Shown: positions 18,371-28,000 of the stretch, in pieces
Position numbering within the stretch: position 1 is the first letter of the stretch
Layout of the letters: each line of letters begins with the position of its first letter
Notes under the pieces: model-generated
What the model was told of the DNA's origin: nothing
Databases searched by the model: none
The model's input: only the letters and a program-made list of their open reading frames with translations
Translations under genes and position numbers: made by a program
Source: Streptomyces sp. Sge12
GTDB lineage: Bacteria; Actinomycetota; Actinomycetes; Streptomycetales; Streptomycetaceae
Assembly: GCF_002080455.1 (NCBI RefSeq)
Contig: NZ_CP020555.1
Coordinates: 2,728,001 to 2,792,000 of the forward strand
DNA: 64,000 nucleotides
Direction: 5' to 3'

Positions 18371-18647
18371 ACAGGCTGGGCTGCCGTCCAGCGCGGGACA
18401 GGAACGGATCTGGCGTCGATGCCGAGCTGCCCCTGGGCCGCCCCCCACAGAGCCTGCGTGTTCTCTGCGCGAGAAGCAGCGCGTCGGGCAGGTGTGGTAG
18501 ATGCCCTTGCGGCGCCGGGGGACGCCCCACGTCTGGTCGTCGCCGAGGGAGTAGCTGCCTACCCTGCCGGTCACAGCACTGGTTGCCGTCGGCGGGCGCG
18601 CGCGGGAGGCGCCCGCCCGCCGTCCAGGGAGTGCGAGATCAAGCCGT
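18371..18647. other. Convergent intergenic region
   Basis: 277 bases between the second immunity gene and the convergent HNH endonuclease gene. No credible gene, RNA or strong terminator is recognisable. Confidence 0.4.
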
Positions 18648-20138
18648 TTACTCGCTATTGAGGCACTGGTCGCGGTGGTACTCGACATACTCCGGGTCCA
18701 CCCGGTGCTCGGGGATGCGTGTGAGGGTTCCGACCTGCTCGCCGCTCCTGGTGTGCCGGACCGCCCAGTCGACATCGATGTAGATGCCGAAGTGGTCGAA
18801 CTGCTTGTGGTGATTGGGGCAGAGGCAGAGCAGGTTCTCCAATACGTCAGGCCCCAAGTGCGGGCTGGCAACACCCTGGATGTGCGCGGCCTCGCTGTAG
18901 TGGCTGTCCCGTGTCTCCAGCTGCTCACCGCAGACCTGACACCGGTCCTCGTGCAGGATCTTGACCTGGTCGGGGAGGCTGCGGTCGCGGTCGGGCCGGG
19001 TGCCAGTCGCCGGGCGGCGAGCGACCGGGCCGGGCGCGGCCGGAGCGTCCGTACTCCGGCCACTGGCGCTGCTGTACCCGTCGAGGCCCACCCGGTCAAG
19101 GAGTACGTCCTTGTCGATACCGGACTCGGCGAAGTACGTGGAGTGCAACCGACGGACTGCCTGGGCGCGGGTCAGGGCGCGCTTGAGACGCTTGGCCGCG
19201 TCGCTGCTGAAACCTGCTCGGGCCTTCGCTGCGCGCAGGGCTGCCACCGTGGGCTTGAACCCGCTGTCGTCGATGCCCTGGACCTCCCACAATCCGCTGC
19301 TCCGCAGGTGCCAGAACGGGTACTCGGGCGTCCTGCGGTCATGTTCGCCGCCGAACTCGTCCAGCAGGGAACCGACTTCCGCCTCGAACTCCTCCCAGGG
19401 CGCGAGCCTCTCCTGCCCGGCCGTCAGCCGGCCGATCGCCCAGAGAAGGGCCAGCGGCTTGTGGCGGGCCGGGCTTCCATCCGGCTGGGAGTAAGTGTTC
19501 AGGTTGCCGAGCATGCGCAGCAGGTCCTCGCTGCCCAACCGGGGTGCTCGCTGTTTCTGTCGCGGGATCACCGAATCTTTCGGCAGCGGCAGTGTCAGGG
19601 GATCGGCATCGTCCAGCAACGGGCGGAGGCGGAGCACGTTCGCGGCCGTCACCTGGATCAGGGACTGCACGTGGCCGGCCTTGTAGTCCAGCTTTGCCAG
19701 GATCCGCCGGGCCGGGACGCTGATCTCGACGACGTTGTCGAGGGCGACCATGTATTCCCAGGGATTTCCGTCCTTGTCCTTGCGCCAGATCTTCTCGGCC
19801 AGAGCTCGGTTCCTGAAGGCTGCCACGATCGTGGCCCGAGCGATGAAAGACCCCTCGGCATAGAACAGCACCTCGTCGCCCGGACGGGTGGTGTCGATCG
19901 CCTTGTTCTTGCCGTGGCTCTCCTTCTTTGCCCGCACCGACCCCCAGAACCGTGCCCGCCCCCCGGGGAAGAGCGTCTTGAGATCATCCGCCTGGTCGCC
20001 GAGCTCGGCCGCATAGTCGGCAAGCTCCACACCCCTCCGGACGGAATGCTCGAAGTTCTGGGGTCCACGCTGGGCGGCCTGCCCGATCGGCTGCAGCAGC
20101 CACTTGATGTCCGTACCCTCGGCGGGTGCCTGTGTCAT
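18648..20138 (-). CDS. ScoMcrA-like HNH endonuclease with EVE-like and sulfur-binding-type domains
   Basis: 496 residues from ATG, with GGGAGGGGAA upstream. Three parts are visible. Residues about 60-160 (ARFWGSVRAKK, GDEVLFYAEGSFIARATI) resemble an EVE/PUA-like modified-base pocket. Residues about 205-290 (H226-KPLALLWAIG, and YP at 273-274 followed by FWHLRSSGLWEV) resemble the sulfur-binding domain of the phosphorothioate-dependent enzyme ScoMcrA. The C-terminus is an HNH nuclease with zinc cysteines C400, C403, C438 and C440, EAAHI and NHH at 442-444. It probably cleaves DNA carrying phosphorothioate or base modification. It is divergent from pglW with 176 bases between starts, which suggests shared regulation. 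No dnd genes are in the window. Confidence 0.8.
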   Translation of the reverse strand: MTQAPAEGTDIKWLLQPIGQAAQRGPQNFEHSVRRGVELADYAAELGDQADDLKTLFPGGRARFWGSVRAKKESHGKNKAIDTTRPGDEVLFYAEGSFIARATIVAAFRNRALAEKIWRKDKDGNPWEYMVALDNVVEISVPARRILAKLDYKAGHVQSLIQVTAANVLRLRPLLDDADPLTLPLPKDSVIPRQKQRAPRLGSEDLLRMLGNLNTYSQPDGSPARHKPLALLWAIGRLTAGQERLAPWEEFEAEVGSLLDEFGGEHDRRTPEYPFWHLRSSGLWEVQGIDDSGFKPTVAALRAAKARAGFSSDAAKRLKRALTRAQAVRRLHSTYFAESGIDKDVLLDRVGLDGYSSASGRSTDAPAAPGPVARRPATGTRPDRDRSLPDQVKILHEDRCQVCGEQLETRDSHYSEAAHIQGVASPHLGPDVLENLLCLCPNHHKQFDHFGIYIDVDWAVRHTRSGEQVGTLTRIPEHRVDPEYVEYHRDQCLNSE

Positions 20139-20314
20139 GCGTTCCCCTCCCACGGTGATCACATTAGTAATAAAGTCCGACAGCGAAGGTGGGCTAGGTC
20201 AAGATCACCCAAGTTTGAGCTGTCACTGGATGCCACCCGATAGGATCCGAGGCGCGGAAAAACGTTCGCGAGCAGTCACAGACCTCCAAGAATCACCACA
20301 AAGAGGGAAGCCAC
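20139..20314. promoter_or_regulatory. Divergent promoter region of the HNH endonuclease and pglW
   Basis: 176 bases between two divergent starts, AT-richer near the HNH gene (ACATTAGTAATAAAG). A -10-like TAGGAT at 20241-20246 faces pglW, with TTGAGC at 20215-20220 upstream. The spacer of 20 is longer than ideal, so the assignment is tentative. AGAGGGAAG precedes the pglW ATG. Confidence 0.35.
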
Positions 20315-23300
20315 ATGCGGGACGGCCGGTGGGTGTCGGTCACCGAATCCGAGTTTCCGCACGAGCAGCGCGGTCTCGAAGCCATCCGCGAGAAGCTCCG
20401 CGACAACGACCCCTGGCGTGCCTGGTCGAACTTCACGTTCACCGCGGGCACCGGCCACGTCCGCGAGGTTGACCTCCTGGTGATCTCCCCCAGAGGCGTC
20501 CACCTGATTGAGCTGAAGGACTGGCACGGCAGCGTCGAGTCCCGCAACGGCACCTGGCTGCAGACCCTGCCAGGCCCCGGCACCCGGCAGCGCACCCACG
20601 GCAACCCCCTTCACCTGGCGAACAAGAAGGCCAAGGAGCTGGCCTCGCTCCTCAAGGACCAGGGCGAGTCCGTCTGGGTCTCCGAGGCGGTCTGCTTCAC
20701 TGACGCCTCCCTGCGGACCCGGCTGCCCGCCCACGACCAGCACGGCGTCCACACCGTGGACCAGCTCGTCCAGATGCTGGAGGAGCCCCCGCGCGAGGAG
20801 CGCCGCCGGATCGACGGCCCGCGCTCCCGGAGGATCGCCGCCGCACTGAAAGACATCGGGATCGCCCGCAGCGACGCCGAGTACAAGGTGGGCCCGTACC
20901 TGCTGAACCGCAAGTCCTTCGACTCCGGCCCCACCTGGGCCGACTACCAGGCCCAGCACAGCGAGCTGCCCGAAGCTGCCCGCGTCCGCGTCTACCTGCG
21001 CGAACGCGGCTCGGATGCCGCGCAGCGTGCCTCCGTCGAGCGCGCGGCCCGGCGCGAGGCAGCGGTGCTGCGCGGGTTCCGGCACCGGGGTGTCGTGCAG
21101 CTCAAGCAGTACGATCCGACGGGGCACTCCGCCGGCCCTGCCCTGATCTTCGACTTCGATCCGCGCACGCTCCGGCTGGACGAGTACCTGTTCCAGTACG
21201 GCGAGAAGCTGGACGTCCTGTCCCGTATGGCGCTCGCCCGCCAGCTCGCCGAGACCATGCGCTCCGCGCACAGCCGCCGCCTCTACCACCGCACCCTGGC
21301 GGCCCGTGCCATCCATGTCACCCCGGGTGGCCGGGACCGTGGCGAAGCCGGCTGGCTGACCCCGCAGCTGCAGATCTCGGACTGGCAGATCGCCGTCCAG
21401 CGCGGCGCCGGTCAGGAAGGCGGGCCGAACGCGGGAGCCGAGCGGTTCGCTCCGACAACCTTCTCCCGGGCCGGGGCCCACCTCTCGGAGGGCGCCGACC
21501 CGTACCTCGCGCCCGAGCTGACCGCCCCCAAGGCGGATCCGGTCGCGCTGGACGTCTACGGCCTGGGCGTCCTCACGTACCTGCTGGCCACCGGCAAGGC
21601 TCCGGCCGCCAGCCAGGCCGAGCTCATGGCGCGCTACGAGGCGGGCGAGGGGCTGCGCCCGAGCGCGGTCGTGGACGGCCTCTCGGAGTACATCGACGAG
21701 CTGGTCCAGGCCGCCACCGCGTACCGCGTCCTGGACCGCCTGACTTCGGTGGACGACTTCCTGGAGATGCTGGAGGTCGTCGAGGACACCCTGACCGAGC
21801 CGCCCGCCCAGCCTGCGGTCGCCGAGCCTGCTGCCGCTGAGCCGGCCGCGACCCCGGCCCCTGCCCCCACTCCCGTTCCCGCCGAGGCCGAGCAGAAGGC
21901 GAAGCAGGAACAGGAGCAGGAGGAGAAGGACCCGCTGGAGGCGGTGGCGGGCGATGTCCTGGCCGGCCGCTGGGAGGTCCGCCGTCGGCTCGGCACCGGC
22001 TCGACCAGCCGCGCCTTCCTCGTCCGCGACCTCACCGCGGCCCCCGAGCTGCCCTTCGCGAAGTCCTTGGCCGTCATCAAGGTCGCCGTTTCGGAGCGGA
22101 GCAACGAGGTCCTGGTCCGCGAGGCCGCGGTCATGGAGCAGCTGCGCCCGCATTCCGGCATCATCCGGCTGATCAAGCCCGAGCCGCAGAGGATCGGCAC
22201 GCGCACCGTCCTGGTCATGGAGTACGTCGGCGACGAACGCGACCCCGGTGACGAGCCAGCGGTCCCCGGCTCGACCAGGAACCGGCGCCGCGAGGAGACC
22301 GTGGCCCGCCAGCTGCGTGAATTCGGGCGTCTGTCCGTGGACCAGCTGGAGGCCTACGGCGACTACCTCTTCGGAGCGGTCGACTTCCTCGAGGGCGAGG
22401 GCGTCTGGCACCGCGACATCAAGCCGGACAACATCGCGATCCGCATCCGCCGCAACCGAACGCGCGAGCTCGTTCTGATCGACTTCTCACTGGCGGGCTT
22501 CCCCGTACAGGAGACCGAGGCGGGCACGGAGGGCTACCTCGACCCCTTCATCGGCACGCTCACCGACCGCTCGGTGTACGACGCGCACGCGGAGCGGTAC
22601 GCCGTGGCGGTCACCTTGCACGAGATGGCCTCGCGCGAGCTGCCCGTATGGGGCGGCGGCCGAGTGGTCCCGCGCCAGACCGACCCGGAGGTGGAGCCGT
22701 ACCCGGCCATCGCCGCCGATGCCTTCGACCCCGCGGTCAAGGACGGGCTGGTGGAGTTCTTCCGTACGGCCCTGCACCGCGACGCCTCTCAGCGCTTCCC
22801 GGATCTGAAGCCGATGCGCGACGCCTGGAAGCGGATCTTCCTGGCCATGGACCAGGCCAAGCCGTCGACGAAGTCGAAGCGGCCGGGCCAGCAGCCGGCG
22901 ACGGCTCCTCAGACGGCCGCCGAGCGCGGGCCGGCTGCCATCGCCGACGCCGAGGAAGAGACCGCGGAGGAGCTGCGCGACCAGCTGGCCGCCGCCGTGG
23001 ACCGGGAGACCAACCTCTCGGCCGCCGGCCTGAGCCCGGCCGCCCAATCCTTCGTCTTCGGGCTGGACGTGGAGACGGTCGGCCAGCTGCTGGACTACAG
23101 CCAGCGGACTCTGGTCAACGCGCCGGGACTGGGCCCGAAGACCCGTAACGAAGTCCTGGCCCGGATCAAGCAGTGGCGACAGCTCCTCGCCGAGCAGCCC
23201 GCCGCACCGCTCACCCCAGCGGGCCGCAAAGCCGCGAAGGAAGAGCTGTCGGCGGCGGAGTCTGCGGTCGCGGTCTCCTTGGTGGGCACGGACGCGGCGC

Positions 23301-25018
23301 GGGAGCTGACCGAGCGGGCCCTGCGGACCATCAGCCTGGACGCACTGGCCACGGTCTTCGTGCCGGAGCTGAAGAAGAACGAGTCGAACCGCAACGAGTG
23401 CGAGACGGTACGGCTGCTGCTGCGGCTCCCCGACGAGCGCGGTGTGCTGCCTCAGATCGGTGTCTGGCCGAGGCAGAAGGACGTGGCCGCGGCGCTGGGG
23501 CTCGATCCCAGCACCATCTCGAACCTGATCAAGGAGCAGCGCAAGCGCTGGGCCAAGCAGCCTGCCGTCCAGACGCTGCGTACCGAGATCCTGGAGTTGT
23601 TGCGCGAGCTGGGCCGGGTCGCCTCGGCCGCCGAGATCGCGGACGCGCTCGCAGTGCGCAGGGGCACAGAGCTCGCCGAGCCCGAGCAGCGGCGGGCTCT
23701 GGCTCTGGCGGCGGTGCGTGCGGTGGTGGAGGTCGAGGCGGCCGACCCCACCGACTTCCAGCACTCGCCCAACCGGAATGCTTCCGACGAGGCCATGGGC
23801 GCCGGGCTGCTGGCCTTGGAGGTCGCCGAGGACGATGCCCCGGACACCCCATCGGCCCCTGGGCTGCTCGCGTACGCACTGCGGCTCGGGAAGGTCGCGG
23901 ACCGGCTGGCGAAGCTCGATACCCTGCCGACAGCGGCGACCGTCCTCGGCGAGCTGAGCGGTGTCCCGCAGCCGAGCGCGGCGGTGGACTGGGACGAGCG
24001 TCGCATGGTCGAGCTGGCAGCGGCTGCTTCGCGTAACGCGGCGGCCACCCCGCGCCTGGAGATCTACCCGCGTGACCTGCCCCTCGTACGGGCCCTGCGG
24101 CTGACCCAGGCGGGGCTGATCCGCCTGACCCCCGGCCTGGACCGCGACCGCCAGCCGGGCCTGACGCCTTCCGATGTGCACGACCGAGTCCGGGCCCGGT
24201 TCCCGGAGATCCTGGATGCGCGTGGCGGCCACACCCTGCCGGTGGGCGGTCCGCTGACCACCGCGCTGCGGGATGCCGGGTTCGACCTGGACCTGGAGAC
24301 CCGGGCGGGCACCTCCGTGGTCCGCTACCTGCCGACGAAACGCAAGGACGACTCCAACTTCCTCACCTTGGGCGACCGGCGGCAGCCGACCGCCACCCTG
24401 TCGGCGCACCGGTACGCGGACGACCCGCAGGTGGCGGAGGCGGTGGCGGCGCAGGAGCGGCTGCTGTCGTCGGCGCCGCGGGACGGCTTCCGGGTACTGA
24501 CCGTACGGACCGGTCTGGCGCCGAAGGCGGGCGCAGCCCTGGTGGGTGAGCAGTTCAGCGCTGAGCCGGTGTCGGTGACCAAGATGTTCCTCGGCGCCCT
24601 GCACGAGCTGGTGGACCAGCGGCCGCTGCCGACGTGGGAGACGATCCTGCGGGCGGATGTGGCGGAGCCGGGTACCAGGGGTGCGCTGAAGTTCGCCGAG
24701 TACGCGCGGACGGCGTGGGGCACGGTGGAGCCGCGGCTGGCGGAGCTGCTGGAGGGTGGCCGTACTGCTGGTGTCCCACTGCTGCTGACCGATGGTGGCG
24801 TGCTGGCGCGGTACGACGCGATGGGCGTGCTGGAGCGGCTCGCGGAGCGGGCACGGGAAGGCGGGCGCGGGCTGTGGCTGCTGTGCCCTCAGAGCGACCC
24901 GGCGCGTCCGCCTAGGCTGGGGAGTGTGGCCGTGCCTTATCAGGCGGGGCTCGGTGAGTGGATTCCGCTGCCGGACGCGTGGGTGGACGATCAGCGCCGT
25001 TCGGGGCTGGGGGAATGA
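20315..25018 (+). CDS. pglW: PglW, BREX type 2 serine/threonine kinase
   Basis: 1567 residues, close to S. coelicolor PglW. Domains in order: NERD nuclease-related domain (about 5-125, EVDLLVISPRGVHLIELKDW); a first kinase-like domain (about 225-480) that is degenerate, with H325-R-T-L-A-A-R in place of HRDLKPxN and SDW in place of DFG; an Ala/Pro/Glu linker; and a second, apparently active kinase (about 550-850) with lysine K589, HRDIKPDN from H699 and DFS at 723-725. A helix-hairpin-helix segment (about 900-950, LGPKTRNEVLARI) and a long C-terminal region follow. Pgl kinases autophosphorylate and are needed for the anti-phage phenotype. First gene of the BREX set; pglX follows after 31 bases. 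Confidence 0.95.
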   Translation: MRDGRWVSVTESEFPHEQRGLEAIREKLRDNDPWRAWSNFTFTAGTGHVREVDLLVISPRGVHLIELKDWHGSVESRNGTWLQTLPGPGTRQRTHGNPLHLANKKAKELASLLKDQGESVWVSEAVCFTDASLRTRLPAHDQHGVHTVDQLVQMLEEPPREERRRIDGPRSRRIAAALKDIGIARSDAEYKVGPYLLNRKSFDSGPTWADYQAQHSELPEAARVRVYLRERGSDAAQRASVERAARREAAVLRGFRHRGVVQLKQYDPTGHSAGPALIFDFDPRTLRLDEYLFQYGEKLDVLSRMALARQLAETMRSAHSRRLYHRTLAARAIHVTPGGRDRGEAGWLTPQLQISDWQIAVQRGAGQEGGPNAGAERFAPTTFSRAGAHLSEGADPYLAPELTAPKADPVALDVYGLGVLTYLLATGKAPAASQAELMARYEAGEGLRPSAVVDGLSEYIDELVQAATAYRVLDRLTSVDDFLEMLEVVEDTLTEPPAQPAVAEPAAAEPAATPAPAPTPVPAEAEQKAKQEQEQEEKDPLEAVAGDVLAGRWEVRRRLGTGSTSRAFLVRDLTAAPELPFAKSLAVIKVAVSERSNEVLVREAAVMEQLRPHSGIIRLIKPEPQRIGTRTVLVMEYVGDERDPGDEPAVPGSTRNRRREETVARQLREFGRLSVDQLEAYGDYLFGAVDFLEGEGVWHRDIKPDNIAIRIRRNRTRELVLIDFSLAGFPVQETEAGTEGYLDPFIGTLTDRSVYDAHAERYAVAVTLHEMASRELPVWGGGRVVPRQTDPEVEPYPAIAADAFDPAVKDGLVEFFRTALHRDASQRFPDLKPMRDAWKRIFLAMDQAKPSTKSKRPGQQPATAPQTAAERGPAAIADAEEETAEELRDQLAAAVDRETNLSAAGLSPAAQSFVFGLDVETVGQLLDYSQRTLVNAPGLGPKTRNEVLARIKQWRQLLAEQPAAPLTPAGRKAAKEELSAAESAVAVSLVGTDAARELTERALRTISLDALATVFVPELKKNESNRNECETVRLLLRLPDERGVLPQIGVWPRQKDVAAALGLDPSTISNLIKEQRKRWAKQPAVQTLRTEILELLRELGRVASAAEIADALAVRRGTELAEPEQRRALALAAVRAVVEVEAADPTDFQHSPNRNASDEAMGAGLLALEVAEDDAPDTPSAPGLLAYALRLGKVADRLAKLDTLPTAATVLGELSGVPQPSAAVDWDERRMVELAAAASRNAAATPRLEIYPRDLPLVRALRLTQAGLIRLTPGLDRDRQPGLTPSDVHDRVRARFPEILDARGGHTLPVGGPLTTALRDAGFDLDLETRAGTSVVRYLPTKRKDDSNFLTLGDRRQPTATLSAHRYADDPQVAEAVAAQERLLSSAPRDGFRVLTVRTGLAPKAGAALVGEQFSAEPVSVTKMFLGALHELVDQRPLPTWETILRADVAEPGTRGALKFAEYARTAWGTVEPRLAELLEGGRTAGVPLLLTDGGVLARYDAMGVLERLAERAREGGRGLWLLCPQSDPARPPRLGSVAVPYQAGLGEWIPLPDAWVDDQRRSGLGE

Positions 25019-25049
25019 TTTTCGTGGGACTTACGGGAGACGAGGCGAA

Positions 25050-28000
25050 GTGATCGACCGCGATGCGCTGAAGGCCGACCTGATCAAGCAGGTCAAGGCG
25101 GTCGAGTCCGACCTTGCGGCGCAGGTCGCCGACGGCGACAAGGTGGCGAAGCCGCTGCGAGCCGAGTACGCGAAGCTGCTGAAGACTGTGGCGCCGGGGG
25201 CGAGGCCGGGGCAGTGGGCCGACTGGCTGGAGCCGCAGCTTGCGGGCATGCCGGACGACCGCGCGGAGCGGGCGAGGGTGGCGGGCCGGCTGCGTGCCGA
25301 GTACGACCAGGCTTTCAAGCTGGGGCGTACGGCGGCGACGTGGAACGCGTGGCTGGACGACCGGGTCACGCAGGTCGCGGTGGCGTGGGTGCTGGGCACC
25401 GTGTTCGTCCGGTTCTGCGAGGACAACCGGCTGATTCCGGAGCCGTACCTCACGGGCGCGGAGCCGGAGCGCCGCGACCTGGCGGAGGCGCGGTACAGGC
25501 AGTACGTCGAGGAGGAGCAGGACCCGACGTACCGCGGCTGGATGGAGCGTGCCTTCGAGGAGCTGGGCGCGGGCGACGCCGGCAGGCTGCTGTTCAGCCA
25601 GCGCCACAACCCGCTGTACCAGATCCCGCTGTCGCACGACGGGGCGCGGGCGCTGGTGGAGTTCTGGCGTGAGCGTGACGAGTCAGATGTCCTGGTCCAC
25701 GACTTCACCGACCCGCTGAATGATGACGGTACGGACGGGTGGGACACCCACTTCTTGGGTGACCTGTACCAGGACCTGTCGGAGGCGGCGCGGAAGACGT
25801 ACGCGCTGCTGCAGACGCCGGAGTTCGTGGAGGACTTCATCCTCCAGCGGACGATGGACCCGGTGGTCCGGGAGATGGGCGGCCTGGTCGGCGAGCTGAA
25901 GATGATCGACCCGACGTGTGGGTCGGGCCACTTCGTGCTGGGCGCGTTCCGGCGGATGCTGAAGGCGCTGGAGGCCAAGGGGCTCGGCCAGAACCCGCAC
26001 GAGCGCGTGCGGCTCGCGCTGAATGCGGTGCACGGTGTGGACCTGAACCCGTTCGCGGTGGCTATCGCCCGGTTCCGTCTGCTGATGGCGGCGATGGCGG
26101 CAGCGAACATCCGGACGCTGAAGGCGGCGGCGCGGTACGACTGGCCGGTTCACCTCGCGGTGGGCGACTCGCTGATCAAGGCACGTCAGCTTGAGTTCGG
26201 TCTGGTGGGCGCTGGAGGCCAGGGTGAGCTGGAGTTCGTCGATTCGGAGGAACAGCGGGACGAGCTTGCGGAGTTCTCGTACGCCACGGAGGACGTGCAC
26301 GAGCACAAGGGGATCCTGGACCAGGGGCGCTATGACGTGGTGGTGGGCAACCCGCCCTACATCACGGTCAAGGACAAGACGCTAAATTTGCTGTACCGGG
26401 AGCTGTACAAGTCCTGTTCGGGGACTTACGCCCTATCAGTACCTTTCGCGGAGCGGTTCTTCCAGCTCGCGAGGGCGGGCGAGCCGGACGGGCGCAGGTA
26501 CGGGATGGTCGGCCAGATCACGGCAAACTCCTTCATGAAGCGCGAGTTTGGAACAAAGCTCATCGAGGAGTACTTCGCACACAAGGTTGAACTAACCGAG
26601 GTTATTGACACCTCGGGGGCATACATTCCGGGGCATGGCACGCCGACAGTAATTCTAGTTGGCCGCAGGCGCGCCGGAAGTGGGAGAGCCGAAACAATTC
26701 GCACTGTTCGCAGCATTCAGGGTGAGCCGGCAGTCCCCACTAAGGCAGAAGATGGGCTCGTCTGGAATGCCATCACTGCCGCTATCGACCGACCCGGCAC
26801 AGTAACCCCATGGGTTTCCTCCGACGACTTGGAACGCACGCGCTACTTCGGTCGCCAGCCATGGGTACTCACCGACGGCGGTCTCGAAATGGTGGAGAGG
26901 CTAGAGCAAGCCACCTTGCGGCGACTTGAACGCGCAATTGAGCCTCCCATCGGACGGGCAGTCCGAGTAGGTGCAGACGGTGCATACCTGCGCCCCCTAC
27001 GCGGCACCTACAGGACGAGGGCCGACAGCAAAGGCCTCCGACCGTTCATGACCGGCGATGTCGTCAGGGACTGGAACGCCAACCCTGAAGAGTCGATCTG
27101 GTTCCCATACACTCCCGAATTCGACCTGAGTATGCTCGCGGAGGAATTGTGGCCTCTGCGGCGCACCCTCGAGGCCCGAAGCACATTCCAGGGGGGCATG
27201 GAGGATGCCGGGCTCCAGTGGTGGGACTACATGCAGTACACGGCCTCCGCCTACAAATCCCCACTCTCAATCATGTTCGCCTTCGTATCGACTCAAAATC
27301 ACTTCGTACTCGATCGAGGCGGAAGTGTCTTCAATCGCCACGCGCCGGTAATAAAACTAAAACAAGGAACAGGGGAAGCGGAGCACCAAAATCTGCTGGG
27401 GCTACTCAATAGTTCCACCGCCTGCTTCTGGCTCAAAATGGTCAGCCACAGCAAGGGCACCGAGGGGCATCAGTCCGGAATCAAGACTGAACTCTGGGAG
27501 CAGTTCTACGAGTTCACGGGCAAGAAGCTCCAGCAATTCCCCCTCCCACCAGCATTCCCAACTATTCTCGCCGCCACCATCGATGATCTCGCTCAGCAGC
27601 TCACCGCATCATCCCCCTTGGCTCTGGTCAGATCAGGGAAACCGTCCCCGGCCGCCCTACAGGTCGCCAAAGATGCATGGCATGCCACCCACAATCGAAT
27701 GATCGCGCTGCAAGAAGAGCTGGATTGGCAGGTGTACTCGCTCTACAACCTGTGCTCCGAAGATCTACGCGCGCCCGAAGGCGACGTGCCCGAACTCTCC
27801 CTCGGGGAGCGGGCTTTCGAGATCGTGCTCGCGCGGCGGGTGGCGGCTGGCGAGGCATCCGGCGAATGGTTCAAGCGGCACGGGTCGACGGCCATCACAA
27901 AGCTGCCCGAGCACTGGTCGGACGCTTACAAGGCTGTCGTCCAAAAGCGCATCAACGTCATCGAGACCAACCGTGCCATCGGCATGGTCGAGCGACCCGA

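Noticed and set aside
20276..22411. Long antisense frame opposite pglW
   Set aside because: No motif, no ribosome-binding site, and it lies entirely opposite conserved kinase and NERD sequence.
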